Below, piece after piece: positions 1 through 9,145 of a stretch of DNA of 55,337 bases. The notes under the pieces are model-generated. The model was not told the DNA's origin. It searched no databases and saw only the letters and a program-made list of their open reading frames with translations. This DNA comes from Beijerinckiaceae bacterium (lineage in GTDB: Bacteria > Pseudomonadota > Alphaproteobacteria > Rhizobiales > Beijerinckiaceae), in contig JALOTF010000005.1 in NCBI GenBank assembly GCA_025458025.1, positions 1 through 55,337 of the forward strand. The letters are read 5' to 3'. The position numbers and the translations under genes are program-made. The stretch's first letter is position 1. Each line of letters starts with the position of its first letter.

Positions 1-783
1 GCGGATAGCCAGGCGATGCTTTCGATTTCGGGTCTCAGCGTTCGGCCCGAGGGCGTGCATGGCGTGCCGCTCGACCATATTGCGCTGGAGGTGCGGGCCG
101 GTGAGGTGGTGTGCATCGCCGGTGTGGCCGGCAACGGGCAGAGCGAACTCTATGCTGCACTCTCCGGCGAGGAGGGGCGCGTTACGGCGGGAAGCATCCG
201 CATCGCGGGCGAGGATGTGACGCATCGCGACATCAACGCCCGCCGCAAGGCTGGTGCGGCCTTCGTGCCCGAGGCGCGGCTGGGGCAGGCCACCCTGCCG
301 AATGGCTTGCTCTCCGAGAATATCGCTCTCTCGTGGCATGCGACGGAAGATCTCGGCGGAACATTCCTGAAGGCGGACCGGCTCGCATCCGTGGCGCAGA
401 ATGTGATCCGCGGCTTTGATGTGCGCGTGCCCAGTGTGGATCCCGAGGCGCGCATGCTCTCCGGCGGCAACCTCCAGAAATACATCGTGGGGCGTGAAAT
501 CCTGCGCGGGCCGCAACTCATCATCATCGACCAGCCGAGCTGGGGTGTCGATGCCAAGGCCGCTGCAATGATCCGCCAGACCCTGCTCGACCTCGCCGAA
601 AAGGGCATGGCTGTGCTGGTGATCACGCAGGATCTCGATGAGGCCTTCGAACTGGCCGACCGCATCGCCGTGATGCGTGGCGGGAGGCTCTCGGCCACGC
701 TGAAGCCGGCGGAAACCACGCGCATCGCCATCGGCCTGATGATGACCGGGCGCGAGCCGCAGCGGGCGAGTGCCACGCCATGA
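1..783 (+). CDS. Nucleoside-type ABC importer ATP-binding protein, C-terminal part (5' end outside window)
   Basis: The frame is open from base 1, so this is the end of a longer gene. The visible 260 residues are the second nucleotide-binding domain of a double-ATPase protein of the sugar/nucleoside importer class (RbsA/YufO type). The Walker A region reads GVAGNGQSEL, without the usual GK[ST], as is normal for the second domain of this class. The signature is LSGGN, and LIIIDQPSWGVD is the Walker B region. The domain would energise import by the two permeases that follow. The stop overlaps the next start (ATGA), so the genes are translationally coupled. The BMP-type binding protein at the operon end points to a nucleoside or purine-like substrate, by family precedent only. 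Confidence 0.9.
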   Translation, partial: ADSQAMLSISGLSVRPEGVHGVPLDHIALEVRAGEVVCIAGVAGNGQSELYAALSGEEGRVTAGSIRIAGEDVTHRDINARRKAGAAFVPEARLGQATLPNGLLSENIALSWHATEDLGGTFLKADRLASVAQNVIRGFDVRVPSVDPEARMLSGGNLQKYIVGREILRGPQLIIIDQPSWGVDAKAAAMIRQTLLDLAEKGMAVLVITQDLDEAFELADRIAVMRGGRLSATLKPAETTRIAIGLMMTGREPQRASATP

Positions 784-1844
784 GGATCGCGCTGGAGCAA
801 CGTCGCGCGGTGAGCCGCCTCAGGACCTGGCTGACGCCGCTGGTCGCGCTGGCTGTCGCGCTGGCCATCGGCGGAGTCATCGTGGCTCTGCTGGGAAAAT
901 CGCCGGTCGTCGCCTTCAAGGTGTATCTGCGTGACCCGTTGACAGACCCCTGGGCCTTGCAGGAGGTGCTGCTGAAGGCAACACCCCTAAGCCTCATCGC
1001 GATTGGCCTCGTCTTCTGCTTCCGCGCGAACCGCTGGAATATCGGGGCCGAGGGGCAGATGCTCGTCGGCGCGATTTGCGGGGGCGGGGTGGCGCTGCTG
1101 TTCCTCGGCCAATCCGGCTTCTACATCCTGCCGCTGATGCTGCTTGCGGGCATGGCCGGTGGCCTCGCTTATGCAGCGATTCCCGCTTTCCTTCGCGTGC
1201 GATTCGGCATTTCCGAGATCCTTACCTCGCTGATGCTGGTTTATGTCGCGGAATTGCTGCTGGATTATCTCGTGCGCGGGCCGTGGCGCGACCCCAAGGG
1301 CTTCAATTTTCCGCAGACGCCGAGCTTCTCCGACAGTGCGCTCTTCCAGCCCTTCTTCGAGGGGGGGCGCCTGCATGCGGGCGCGCTGCTGGCGATCCTC
1401 GCGATCATCCTTGCGACCCTCGTGTTTCGCCGCACCCTGTTCGGCTTTGCCATCAATACGCTCGGTGAAGCGCCGAGGGCTGCGAATTTCGCGGGGTTTT
1501 CCGAGCGCCGCATCACCTTTCTCGTTTTTGCGATTTCCGGTGCCCTGGCTGGTCTCGCGGGTGTGGTCGAGGCGGCAGGGCAGGTGGGGCAGTTGCGCCC
1601 CGGCTTCGGGCAGGGGCTCGGCTTCACGGCCATCATCGTCGCGTTTCTGGGCCGCCTCTCGCCCATCGGTGCGGCGCTGTCGGCCATGGTGATCGCCGTG
1701 CTGTTGATCGGCGCGGAAAGCGCGCAGGTGGTGATGAAGCTGCCCTTTGATCTCACGCGCTTCTTCATGGGCCTCCTGCTGATGTGCGTTCTCGCGGGCG
1801 AGGCGCTGAACCGCTATCGTCTCGTGATCCGAAAGGAGGGCTGA
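780..1844 (+). CDS. ABC importer permease, BMP/nucleoside family (YufP-like)
   Basis: A 354-residue inner-membrane protein with about eight to ten hydrophobic segments. It carries the family motif RANRWNIGAEGQ near residue 80 and a conserved GFSERRITF-type cytoplasmic loop in the second half. This belongs to the branched-chain/ribose permease superfamily (BPD_transp_2) and forms half of the channel. It overlaps the upstream ATPase gene by 4 nt and is followed 3 nt later by the second permease, so all four genes form one operon. The length is normal for YufP-type permeases. The substrate is not readable from the sequence. Confidence 0.92.
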   Translation: MRIALEQRRAVSRLRTWLTPLVALAVALAIGGVIVALLGKSPVVAFKVYLRDPLTDPWALQEVLLKATPLSLIAIGLVFCFRANRWNIGAEGQMLVGAICGGGVALLFLGQSGFYILPLMLLAGMAGGLAYAAIPAFLRVRFGISEILTSLMLVYVAELLLDYLVRGPWRDPKGFNFPQTPSFSDSALFQPFFEGGRLHAGALLAILAIILATLVFRRTLFGFAINTLGEAPRAANFAGFSERRITFLVFAISGALAGLAGVVEAAGQVGQLRPGFGQGLGFTAIIVAFLGRLSPIGAALSAMVIAVLLIGAESAQVVMKLPFDLTRFFMGLLLMCVLAGEALNRYRLVIRKEG

Positions 1845-1847
1845 GCC

Positions 1848-2765
1848 ATGGAGATGCTGCCACTGGTTCTCGCTTCCATTACGGTGGCCGCGACCCCCTT
1901 GCTGATCGCCGCGCTTGGCGAGCATGTGGTGGAGCGCGCGGGCGTGCTGAACCTCGGTGTCGAGGGCATGATGATCGTCGGCGCGGCCTGCGGTTTCGCG
2001 GCTGCCGTGCTGACGGATTCGAGCGTGCTCGGCCTGCTTGCCGGAGGCTTTGCCGGCATGCTGCTGGCGCTGGTTTTCGCAGGCCTCGCGATTGGCCTCG
2101 CGACCAATCAGGTGGCGACCGGCCTCGCGCTCACCATCCTCGGCCTTGGCCTTGCGGGATTGATCGGCGCGCCCTTCGTGGGCCAGCCGCGTCCGCCCAT
2201 TCCGCCCATCGCTTTGCCCATCCTGTCGGATATTCCGATCATCGGCCCGGCCTTCTTCCGGGCGGACCCGATTTTCTACCTCTCGGTGATGCTGGTGATC
2301 GCCGTGGCCTTCGTGCTGAACCGCACGCGCGCCGGCTTGCTGTTGCGTGCGGTGGGCGAGAACCATGCCTCGGCGCATGCTCTCGGCGTGCCGGTGCGGC
2401 GCATCCGCCTCTATGCCATCCTCTTCGGTGGGCTGATGGCGGGGCTCGCCGGGGCCTATCTCTCGCTGATCTACACGCGTTTCTGGTCGCCGGGCATGAC
2501 GGCAGGGCGCGGCTGGATCGCGCTGGCACTGGTGGTGTTCGCGGCCGGGCATGTCTGGCGGCTTATGGCCGGGGCCTATCTCTTCGGCGGGCTCACCGTG
2601 GCGCAATTGCATGCGCAGGCCGGTGCGATCGGGCTTCCCTCGCAGCTTCTTTCGGCATTACCTTACATCATGACCATTCTGGCCCTTCTTGTGCTTGCCG
2701 TCTCCGGACGGCGCGGCTCGGGCGCGGCGGGATCGCTCGGCCAACCCTTCGTGCCGGAGCGGTAG
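1848..2765 (+). CDS. ABC importer permease, BMP/nucleoside family (YufQ-like)
   Basis: A 305-residue, very hydrophobic protein and the second permease of the importer. The motif GVLNLGVEGMM near residue 35 is characteristic of the YufQ-type partner subunit. RAVGENHASAHALGVPV in the second half is the conserved cytoplasmic loop that contacts the ATPase. It starts 3 nt after the first permease stops. The heterodimeric permease pair plus a double ATPase plus a BMP lipoprotein-type binding protein is the standard nucleoside/purine importer layout. Confidence 0.92.
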   Translation: MEMLPLVLASITVAATPLLIAALGEHVVERAGVLNLGVEGMMIVGAACGFAAAVLTDSSVLGLLAGGFAGMLLALVFAGLAIGLATNQVATGLALTILGLGLAGLIGAPFVGQPRPPIPPIALPILSDIPIIGPAFFRADPIFYLSVMLVIAVAFVLNRTRAGLLLRAVGENHASAHALGVPVRRIRLYAILFGGLMAGLAGAYLSLIYTRFWSPGMTAGRGWIALALVVFAAGHVWRLMAGAYLFGGLTVAQLHAQAGAIGLPSQLLSALPYIMTILALLVLAVSGRRGSGAAGSLGQPFVPER

Positions 2766-2789
2766 TTTTCAATCGGGGAGAGACGATAC

Positions 2790-3866
2790 ATGTTCAGAAT
2801 GACAACACGCCGCTTGGCCCTCGCCATGGGCCTTGGGCTCGCGATGGCCGGTGCGGCCACTGCGCAGGAGAAGCTGAAGATCGGCTTCATCTATGTGGGG
2901 CCCGTGGGCGATTTCGGCTGGAGCTACCAGCATGATGTGGGCCGCAAGGCGATCGAGGCGGCCTTTCCGGGCCGGGTGGAAACCACCTTCGTGGAAAGCG
3001 TGCCGGAAGCCGATTCGGATCGCGCCATCGAGCAGCTCGCGCGCACCGGCCACAAGCTGATCTTCACGACCTCCTTCGGCTATATGGAGCCGACTTTGCG
3101 CGTCGCGAAGAAATATCCGAACGTGATGTTCGAGCATGCCACGGGTTTCAAGCGCGACAAGAACGTCGCGACCTACTCGGCGAAGTTCCATGAGGGGCGC
3201 TACATCATCGGCCGCATCGCCGGAAAGATGACCAAATCCAACACGATCGGCTATGTCGGCGCCTTCCCGATTCCGGAAGTGATCGCGGGCATCAACGCCT
3301 TCTATCTCGGCGCGAAATCGGTAAACCCTGACGTCAAGATCAAGGTGGCGTGGGCCTTCGACTGGTTCAACCCGCCGAAGGAGGGCGATGCCGCGAAAAC
3401 CCTGATCGACCAGGGCGCGGATGTTATCACCCAGCATACGGATAGCCCGGCACCGCTGCAGCAGGCGGCGCAGCGCAATGTCTTCGCCTTCGGCCAGGCA
3501 TCGGACATGACCAAGTTCGCGCCGAACCACATCCTCACCTCGATCATCGATGATTGGGCACCCTATTACGTGGAACGCACCCGCGCGGTGCTCGAAGGCA
3601 AGTGGCAGAGCCAGGATGTCTTCGACGGCCTCGCCAAGGGCAAGGTGAAGATGGGCCCGTATGTGAACATGCCGCCGGAGGTGAAGAAGCTCGCGGAAGA
3701 AACTGAAGAGGCGATCAGAAGCGGCAAGCTTGACCCGTTCATGTGCCCGATCATCGCGCAGGACGGCAAGACCGTGGAATGCAAGGGTGGCGACCGCCTG
3801 TCCAATGAGCAGGTCTTCGGCATGAATTTCTACGTGCAGGGTATTGAGGGCACGATTCCCAAATAA
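2790..3866 (+). CDS. BMP family ABC transporter substrate-binding protein
   Basis: A 358-residue periplasmic binding protein. The N-terminus has positive residues, then a hydrophobic stretch ending in GAATAQ, a probable Sec signal peptide cleaved near residue 26. The mature part opens with KIGFIYVGPVGDFGWSYQHD, typical of the Bmp family (PF02608). This family includes PnrA-like nucleoside receptors and receptors for other ligands. It is the last gene of the ABC operon, 24 nt after the second permease, and is followed by a strong terminator. The lipobox of many BMP lipoproteins is missing, so a soluble periplasmic form is likely. The ligand is unknown. Confidence 0.92.
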   Translation: MFRMTTRRLALAMGLGLAMAGAATAQEKLKIGFIYVGPVGDFGWSYQHDVGRKAIEAAFPGRVETTFVESVPEADSDRAIEQLARTGHKLIFTTSFGYMEPTLRVAKKYPNVMFEHATGFKRDKNVATYSAKFHEGRYIIGRIAGKMTKSNTIGYVGAFPIPEVIAGINAFYLGAKSVNPDVKIKVAWAFDWFNPPKEGDAAKTLIDQGADVITQHTDSPAPLQQAAQRNVFAFGQASDMTKFAPNHILTSIIDDWAPYYVERTRAVLEGKWQSQDVFDGLAKGKVKMGPYVNMPPEVKKLAEETEEAIRSGKLDPFMCPIIAQDGKTVECKGGDRLSNEQVFGMNFYVQGIEGTIPK

Positions 3867-3891
3867 GCCTTCTCTTTCGGAGTGAGGTCGG

Positions 3892-3919
3892 GCCGGCGGG
3901 GCAGCTCGCCGGCTTTTTT
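3892..3919 (+). terminator. Rho-independent terminator after the BMP importer operon
   Basis: A 7-bp GC stem (GCCGGCG at 3892-3898 with CGCCGGC at 3907-3913), an 8-nt loop and six T residues (3914-3919), 25 nt after the binding-protein stop codon. This is a canonical intrinsic terminator closing the four-gene operon. Confidence 0.85.
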
Positions 3920-4035
3920 GTGTCCCTCAGCGGAGTATTGAGGGCAGGGGCTGCACCCCAAAGTTGCCAATTTGTCATTTGACCCGGCGGCCGCGCAGGC
4001 GCATCCCCGATCCTGTCATCTTGTGGGGGATCGCA

Positions 4036-4974
4036 ATGACACTTCTATCCATCAAGCCGCAGCTTCTGCGCCTGCATCGCTGGACCACGCTGGTTTTCGC
4101 CCTGCCGCTGGCATTTGTGATTATCACCGGGCTCATCCTGTCCTTCGAGCCCATCGCGCAGGATCTCGCGACGAAGCCCGGCACGCTCTCCGCCGTGCGG
4201 CTGGTGTCGCTGCTGGAAGAGCACGACAAGGACGGCAAGACCCGAGCGATCACCATGCGAGCCTACGAGGATCGCCTCACCCTGCAAGGCGTGGGCCCCG
4301 ATGGCAGCCTCGATCTCGCGATCTCCTCCGGCACGGTGATGGATGACGATGATCGCACCATGCTTTCCGACATTTTCCGCGCCGCGCGCGGGCTGCACGA
4401 GCATTTTCTGTTTGATCAGGAATGGGTCGTCACGGCCTCGACCTTCGCGATGCTTGGGCTGATCGCGCTCGGCGTGCTCATGGGCTGGCCGCGCATCCGC
4501 AACACAATGTCTGGTTGGCATCAGGCGGTCGCTTGGTTCGGGCTGCCGCTCGTGGTGCTCTCGCCGCTCACGGGCCTCGCGATTGCCTATGGCGTGACCT
4601 TCTCGACGCCTCAGCTGCAGGATCGTGCGGCACTTCCGCCGATCAAGCAGGCGGTGCAGATGCTCGGGGAGAAGACCGACCTTTCCGGCCTGATCTGGCT
4701 CCGGAATCGCGGCGGGCGGATGCTCGCGCGGGTGAATGAGGGCGGGGTTTTCAAGGTCTATCAGGTCTCGATCCGGGGCGTTATGCCCGCGTCCTCGAAC
4801 TGGCCGCGCGCCTTGCATGAAGGCAATTTCGCGGGTCTCTGGTCGGGCCTGATGGTGCTCGTGACCTCGCTGGGTATGCTGATCCTCATGGGCACGGGGC
4901 TCACGATCTGGTTCCGCCGCACCTTCCGCAAGCGCAACCGCATGCGCCCGCCGGTGGCCGCACCGGCGGAGTGA
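4036..4974 (+). CDS. PepSY-domain transmembrane protein
   Basis: A 312-residue membrane protein with an N-terminal LHRWTTLVFALPLAFVIITG segment, the classic opening of PepSY_TM (PF03929) proteins. A periplasmic PepSY-like region follows, then further membrane helices (around residues 130-155 and 160-190) and a last helix near the C-terminus followed by basic residues. Members are linked to iron/siderophore handling or to heme- and flavin-linked membrane redox, but no specific role can be assigned. The ATG at 4036 was preferred over an in-frame ATG at 3964 because the upstream codons encode an Arg/Pro-rich stretch before the family's normal start. The gene stands alone and converges on the EamA gene. 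Confidence 0.8.
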   Translation: MTLLSIKPQLLRLHRWTTLVFALPLAFVIITGLILSFEPIAQDLATKPGTLSAVRLVSLLEEHDKDGKTRAITMRAYEDRLTLQGVGPDGSLDLAISSGTVMDDDDRTMLSDIFRAARGLHEHFLFDQEWVVTASTFAMLGLIALGVLMGWPRIRNTMSGWHQAVAWFGLPLVVLSPLTGLAIAYGVTFSTPQLQDRAALPPIKQAVQMLGEKTDLSGLIWLRNRGGRMLARVNEGGVFKVYQVSIRGVMPASSNWPRALHEGNFAGLWSGLMVLVTSLGMLILMGTGLTIWFRRTFRKRNRMRPPVAAPAE

Positions 4975-4975
4975 G

Positions 4976-5872
4976 TCAGGCGGGTTTCTTCGCTGCGGTC
5001 ACGAGATAGACGCCCGCGAGGATGATCAATCCGGCGATCACCTCACGCGGCGCGATGGCTTCGCCCAGCAGCAAAGCTGACAGCACCACCGCCCAGGCCG
5101 GCACGAGATAGCCGGTCATCGAGGCGCGTGTGGGTCCCACGGCGCGGATCGCGATCATGTAGAGCACCATGGGTGCTGCCGTGGACACCACGCCCATGAT
5201 GAGCACGAGGTGATATTGCGTCTGCAACGCGCTGAAGCTCGCCGGGCCGAGGGTCGCCAATGCCAGCGCGCTTGCGAACAGGCCAGACATCACCTGCTGC
5301 CCCAGTGCGAGGCGCTTGGGTTCTGCCACGGGAAGCAGGCGAACATAGATGTTCCCAATGGCATAGCTCACGGCCACGCCGACCATCGCGGCGGCGGCGA
5401 GCGGCGTCGCGGCCTCGCCGAACAGGCGCGGACCAATCAGCAAGCCCACGCCGCCAAGGCCCACGAGAATGCCGAAAAGGCGGCGCGGGGTGATGCGCTC
5501 ATCCGCGAAAAGCCGGCTCGCGATCAGCGCGGTGATCAATGGCCCGCAGGCCTGAATCATCGCCGCCTTGCCTGCGGGAAGGGTCTGCACCGCATAGGCC
5601 ACGAGCAGGTTCGCGATCCAACCATTGAGCGCGCCGAGGATGAGCCAGTCAAAAGCCTCGCGGGTGGATCGCGGCAGCAAATCCTGGCGCATCAGTGCGA
5701 ACCAGAGCAGCAGCGTCGAGGCGCTCACGGCGCCGCGCAAGGCCGCGAGCGTGATCGGCGGAAACGCGCCGGCCATCGCCTTGATGATCGGAAAGCTCAG
5801 GCCCCAGAGAAAGGCCGCGAGCAGCATCAGGCCAAGGGCCTGCGCTGTCGATAAAGCGGGGCGGTCGCTCAC
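4976..5872 (-). CDS. EamA/DMT-superfamily transporter
   Basis: A 298-residue protein with ten predicted membrane helices arranged as two EamA repeats. The first repeat opens with [19 protein letters not shown] and the second with the [15 protein letters not shown] region. Such proteins are mostly exporters of amino acids or other metabolites; the substrate is unknown. The start overlaps the stop of rimO by 4 nt, and rimO overlaps the RidA-like gene by 4 nt, so all three are probably co-transcribed and translationally coupled. Confidence 0.88.
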   Translation of the reverse strand: MSDRPALSTAQALGLMLLAAFLWGLSFPIIKAMAGAFPPITLAALRGAVSASTLLLWFALMRQDLLPRSTREAFDWLILGALNGWIANLLVAYAVQTLPAGKAAMIQACGPLITALIASRLFADERITPRRLFGILVGLGGVGLLIGPRLFGEAATPLAAAAMVGVAVSYAIGNIYVRLLPVAEPKRLALGQQVMSGLFASALALATLGPASFSALQTQYHLVLIMGVVSTAAPMVLYMIAIRAVGPTRASMTGYLVPAWAVVLSALLLGEAIAPREVIAGLIILAGVYLVTAAKKPA

Positions 5873-7206
5873 ACCGCAATCCCGTGGAGGTCATAGGCGT
5901 CGGCGCGCTCGATCTTCACCGAGACGATATCGCCCGCGCGCAATGGGCGCTTGGAGGCGACATATACCGCGCCGTCGATCTCCGGCGCATCCCATTCCGA
6001 TCGGCCCTTGCTGACGGTGGGGCCGGGCTCGTCGATGATCACGCGGATGCGTTTGCCCACGCGGCGCTGCAGCAGTTTTGCGGAAATCGGCTGCTGATGG
6101 CGCATGAAGCGATCGTAGCGGCTCTGCTGGACTTCCAGCGGAATGGCCTCAAGGCCGAGATCATTCGCGGTGGCACCGCGCACGGGCTCGTATTTGAACG
6201 CGCCGACACGCTCCAGCTTCGCCTCCGTGAGGAAGCCGAGGAGTTCCGCGAAATCCTCCTCCGTCTCGCCGGGGAAGCCGACGATGAAGGTCGAGCGGAT
6301 CGCGAGATCGGGGCAGATTTCCCGCCATTTCTGGATGCGCGCCAGCGTCTTTTCCTGATGCGCGGGGCGGCGCATGGCTTTGAGAACATTGGGGGAAGCG
6401 TGCTGGAAGGGGATATCCAGATAGGGAAGGATGCGCCCGCCGCTTGCATGCGCTTCCGCCATCAGCGGGATCACCTCATCCACATGCGGGTAGGGGTAGA
6501 CATAGTGCATGCGCACCCATACGCCGAGGGTGGAGAGAGCCTGAGCCAGATCGAGGAACTTCGTGCGATATTCCACATCATTCCAGAGGCTTGGCGCATA
6601 TTTCAAATCCACGCCATAGGCCGAGGTATCCTGCGAAATCACGAGGATTTCCTTCACGCCGGCGCGCACCAGCTTCTCGGCCTCGCGCATCACCTCGGCG
6701 AGGGGGCGCGAGACGAGATCGCCGCGCAGCTTGGGGATGATGCAGAAGGTGCAGCGGTTGTTGCAGCCTTCCGAAATCTTGAGATACGCATAGTGGCGCG
6801 GCGTGAGCTTAACTCCTTGTTCCGGAACGAGATCCAGAAACGGATTGTGCGCAGGCGGCACCACCTCATGCACGGCCGAGAGCACGCTCTCATAGGCCTG
6901 TGGGCCGGTGATGGCGGCAACGCTGGGATAAGCCTCGCGGATCTGCTCCGGCTCGGCACCCATGCAGCCTGTCACGATCACCTTGCCGTTTTCGGCCAAG
7001 CCCTTGCCGATGGCATCGAGCGATTCCGCCTTGGCGCTATCGAGAAACCCGCAGGTGTTGACGATGACGAGATCGGCCCCGGAATGGGTTTTCGTCAGCT
7101 CATAGCCCTCGGCGCGCAGGCGCGTGATGATGCGCTCGCTGTCCACCAGCGCTTTCGGGCAACCCAGGGAAACGAAAGAGATTTTCGGTGCGGCAGACAT
7201 GCTCAT
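5869..7206 (-). CDS. rimO: Ribosomal protein S12 methylthiotransferase RimO
   Basis: A 445-residue radical-SAM enzyme that methylthiolates the conserved Asp of ribosomal protein S12. Three domains are visible: an N-terminal UPF0004 domain ([16 protein letters not shown], then [10 protein letters not shown], supplying the three Cys of the auxiliary cluster), a radical-SAM domain with [16 protein letters not shown] (CX3CX2C) and a C-terminal TRAM domain. [11 protein letters not shown] and the CGFLDSAK motif separate RimO from MiaB. The length is normal. It sits between the RidA-like and EamA genes with 4-nt overlaps on both sides; this looks like an operon of convenience. Confidence 0.95.
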   Translation of the reverse strand: MSMSAAPKISFVSLGCPKALVDSERIITRLRAEGYELTKTHSGADLVIVNTCGFLDSAKAESLDAIGKGLAENGKVIVTGCMGAEPEQIREAYPSVAAITGPQAYESVLSAVHEVVPPAHNPFLDLVPEQGVKLTPRHYAYLKISEGCNNRCTFCIIPKLRGDLVSRPLAEVMREAEKLVRAGVKEILVISQDTSAYGVDLKYAPSLWNDVEYRTKFLDLAQALSTLGVWVRMHYVYPYPHVDEVIPLMAEAHASGGRILPYLDIPFQHASPNVLKAMRRPAHQEKTLARIQKWREICPDLAIRSTFIVGFPGETEEDFAELLGFLTEAKLERVGAFKYEPVRGATANDLGLEAIPLEVQQSRYDRFMRHQQPISAKLLQRRVGKRIRVIIDEPGPTVSKGRSEWDAPEIDGAVYVASKRPLRAGDIVSVKIERADAYDLHGIAV

Positions 7207-7598
7207 TCCGGAAGGCGGGCGGCGGTGACCTCGACCTCGACCTTGAATTCCGGCCGCGTGAAGCCCGAGACGATCACGAGGGTCGAGGCGAAGGCGTCGC
7301 CGCTCACATAGCGGCTTCGCACCCGGCCATAAACCGGAAAATATGCGCGATCCGTCACGAAGGCGTTGAATCGCACCACATCCTGCATGGTCATGCCGGC
7401 TTCCGCGAGAATGGCCTTGATGTTCTCGAAGCAGAGCACGGCCTGCGCTTCCACATCCTCGGGGATCGCGTCATCCGGCCCCACGCCCAGTTGGCCGGAG
7501 GTGAAGACGAGCCGCGCGCCGGGCGGCACCGCGATGCCGTGGCTATAGGCCGCGAGCGGCGCGCGGATGGTCGCGGGGTTGAGTTTCTGGTGGGGCAT
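7203..7598 (-). CDS. RidA/YjgF-family protein lacking the canonical catalytic Arg
   Basis: A 131-residue single-domain Rid protein (PF01042). The fold motifs are clear: [33 protein letters not shown] and the C-terminal [11 protein letters not shown]. In archetypal RidA an Arg in the segment ahead of the IEIE strand grips the carboxylate of the imine substrate. Here the aligned segment reads [11 protein letters not shown], with Ser where that Arg is expected. It may therefore be a Rid subfamily without 2-aminoacrylate deaminase activity. The alignment was done by eye. The gene is the first of a leftward operon with rimO and is divergent from the cytosine-deaminase-like gene, which suggests but does not prove a role in that pathway. 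Confidence 0.85.
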   Translation of the reverse strand: MPHQKLNPATIRAPLAAYSHGIAVPPGARLVFTSGQLGVGPDDAIPEDVEAQAVLCFENIKAILAEAGMTMQDVVRFNAFVTDRAYFPVYGRVRSRYVSGDAFASTLVIVSGFTRPEFKVEVEVTAARLPE

Positions 7599-7610
7599 GG
7601 TCTCTCCGGT

Positions 7611-7700
7611 GTCATTCCCGGCGGCGGCTCAGCCGGCGAACGGGAATCCATGCGTTGTTCCAAATTCCCGCCCAACACTTCCAGCGTCGTCGGGAATGAC
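7611..7700. repeat. 90-bp interspersed palindromic repeat, copy A
   Basis: The outer ends are inverted (GTCATTCCCG at 7611-7620, CGGGAATGAC at 7691-7700). The inner part contains further pairing arms. A related element of nearly equal length lies at 11140-11228. It sits in the divergent gap between the RidA-like gene and the amidohydrolase gene. It resembles the REP-like GTCATTCCCG...CGGGAATGAC elements common in alphaproteobacterial intergenic regions. Confidence 0.7.
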
Positions 7701-7757
7701 AAGGCGGGCGTGGTCCCGTCTCGTGATCTGCCCTATCTAGCGTGCTTGCAGAGCCTT

Positions 7758-7773
7758 TGGAATCGGGCTTGCT
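7758..7773 (+). promoter_or_regulatory. Putative sigma-54 (-24/-12) promoter for the amidohydrolase operon
   Basis: The sequence TGGAATCGGGCTTGCT matches the TGGCACG-N4-TTGCW consensus, with the obligatory GG (7759-7760) and GC (7771-7772) exactly 10 nt apart. The predicted transcript start is about 12 nt after the GC, near 7784, ahead of the GTG start at 7810. GGGCTTGCT is shared with the divergent promoter at 14072-14087. No convincing NtrC half-site pair was seen just upstream, so the activator is uncertain. Confidence 0.55.
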
Positions 7774-7809
7774 AGCAATCTCTCGTCATTCCTCCCGGAG
7801 CCCTGATCC

Positions 7810-9138
7810 GTGCCTGTCACTCTTCCCCCATCCTCCCGCTTCTGGTTGCGGCAGGTGAGCCTGCCTCTCGCGCTCGTGAAGGGCGAGGGCTTCCCCGCGA
7901 GTTTCGCTGGCGATGCCTTCATTCGTGCCGCGATGCTGATCGCGGAGGGCCGAATCGCGCGCATCGTCGCGGAGCCGCTCGCGGATGCCGGGGAGGGCGA
8001 GAGCGTGGATTGCGGCGGGAAAATTGTGCTGCCGCGCTTCGTGGATGTGCATACGCATCTCGACAAGGGCCATATCCATGCCCGCGCCGCGAACCCGGAT
8101 GGCACCTTCTTCGGCGCGCTGACCACGGTGGCCGCCGATCGCGAGAAGAACTGGAAGGCGGAGGATGTGCGCGCGCGGATGGATTTCGCCCTGCGCTCAG
8201 CCTTCCACCACGGCACGGGCGCGATCCGCACGCATCTCGATAGCCTCGGCAAGCAGTCGGATATCTCCTGGCCGGTCTTCGCAGAGATGCGCGAGGAATG
8301 GAAGGGGCGCATCGCCTTGCAGGCCTCGGCCTTGTTTCCGCTTTCGTCCGTGTGGGATGACCCGGCGGATTTCCGCAACATTCTCAAGAACGTGACGAAG
8401 CATGGCGGCATTCTTGGCGCCGTGACCTATCGCGGCGATCCGCTCACCGAGCAGGTGGATCCGGCACTCGATGAATTCATCAATGCCGCCGAAGCGAACG
8501 GCCTCGAACTCGATTTCCACGTCGATGAGAGCGCGTCACCCGATGCGCGCAGCCTTGAAAAGATCGCGGATGCGGTGCTACGCAAGAACTTCAAGGGCCG
8601 TGTGCTCGCGGGGCATTGCTGCTCGCTCGCGCTGATGGAGGATGCCGACCGCGCCCGCGTGATCGAAAAGCTCGCAGCGGCGAAGATCGCGGTCGTTTCG
8701 CTGCCAATGTGCAACATGTATCTGCAGGACCGGATTTCTGGCCGCACGCCGCGCTGGCGGGGTGTCGCGCCGCTGCATGAGCTGGATGCTGCCGGCGTTT
8801 CGACCATGGTCGCCTCGGATAACACGCGCGACCCGTTCTATGCCTATGGCGATCTCGATGGTGTGGAAGTGTTCCGCGAGGCGACGCGCATCCTGCATTT
8901 CGACCATTCCGCGCGTCCCTGGTTCGAGGCGCTGACGACGCGCCCCGCTGCGCAGATGAGCCTACCCGATGCGGGGCGGCTCGCAGCCGGTTTGCCGGCC
9001 GATTTCATCCTGTTCTCGGCGCGCACGCTCAATGAGTGGATGTGCCGCCCGCAATCCGATCGTCTCGTCGTGATCCAGGGCAAGGCAAATACTTCCCGCC
9101 TGCCGGATTATTCCGAACTCGACCGTCTCTCTGCCTGA
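7810..9138 (+). CDS. Cytosine-deaminase-like metal-dependent amidohydrolase
   Basis: A 442-residue member of the amidohydrolase superfamily, cytosine-deaminase branch. The metal and catalytic residues of CodA can all be placed: H81 and H83 (DVHTHLDKGH), H237 and E240 (HVDES), H269 (GHCCSLA) and D337 (SDNTRDPFY). This supports a working deaminase or amidohydrolase acting on a small nitrogen heterocycle. Family members accept cytosine, isoguanine, creatinine or triazines, so the substrate is open. Translation starts at GTG, a few nt after CGGAG. It is the first gene of a three-gene operon with an FAD oxidase (7-nt gap) and a flavodoxin-fold reductase. Confidence 0.85.
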   Translation: MPVTLPPSSRFWLRQVSLPLALVKGEGFPASFAGDAFIRAAMLIAEGRIARIVAEPLADAGEGESVDCGGKIVLPRFVDVHTHLDKGHIHARAANPDGTFFGALTTVAADREKNWKAEDVRARMDFALRSAFHHGTGAIRTHLDSLGKQSDISWPVFAEMREEWKGRIALQASALFPLSSVWDDPADFRNILKNVTKHGGILGAVTYRGDPLTEQVDPALDEFINAAEANGLELDFHVDESASPDARSLEKIADAVLRKNFKGRVLAGHCCSLALMEDADRARVIEKLAAAKIAVVSLPMCNMYLQDRISGRTPRWRGVAPLHELDAAGVSTMVASDNTRDPFYAYGDLDGVEVFREATRILHFDHSARPWFEALTTRPAAQMSLPDAGRLAAGLPADFILFSARTLNEWMCRPQSDRLVVIQGKANTSRLPDYSELDRLSA

Positions 9139-9145
9139 GGAAACC

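Noticed and set aside
987-2612. A 541-codon open frame on the minus strand opposite the two permease genes
   Set aside because: The composition is highly charged and non-globular, with no recognisable motif; the opposite strand encodes clear ABC permeases.
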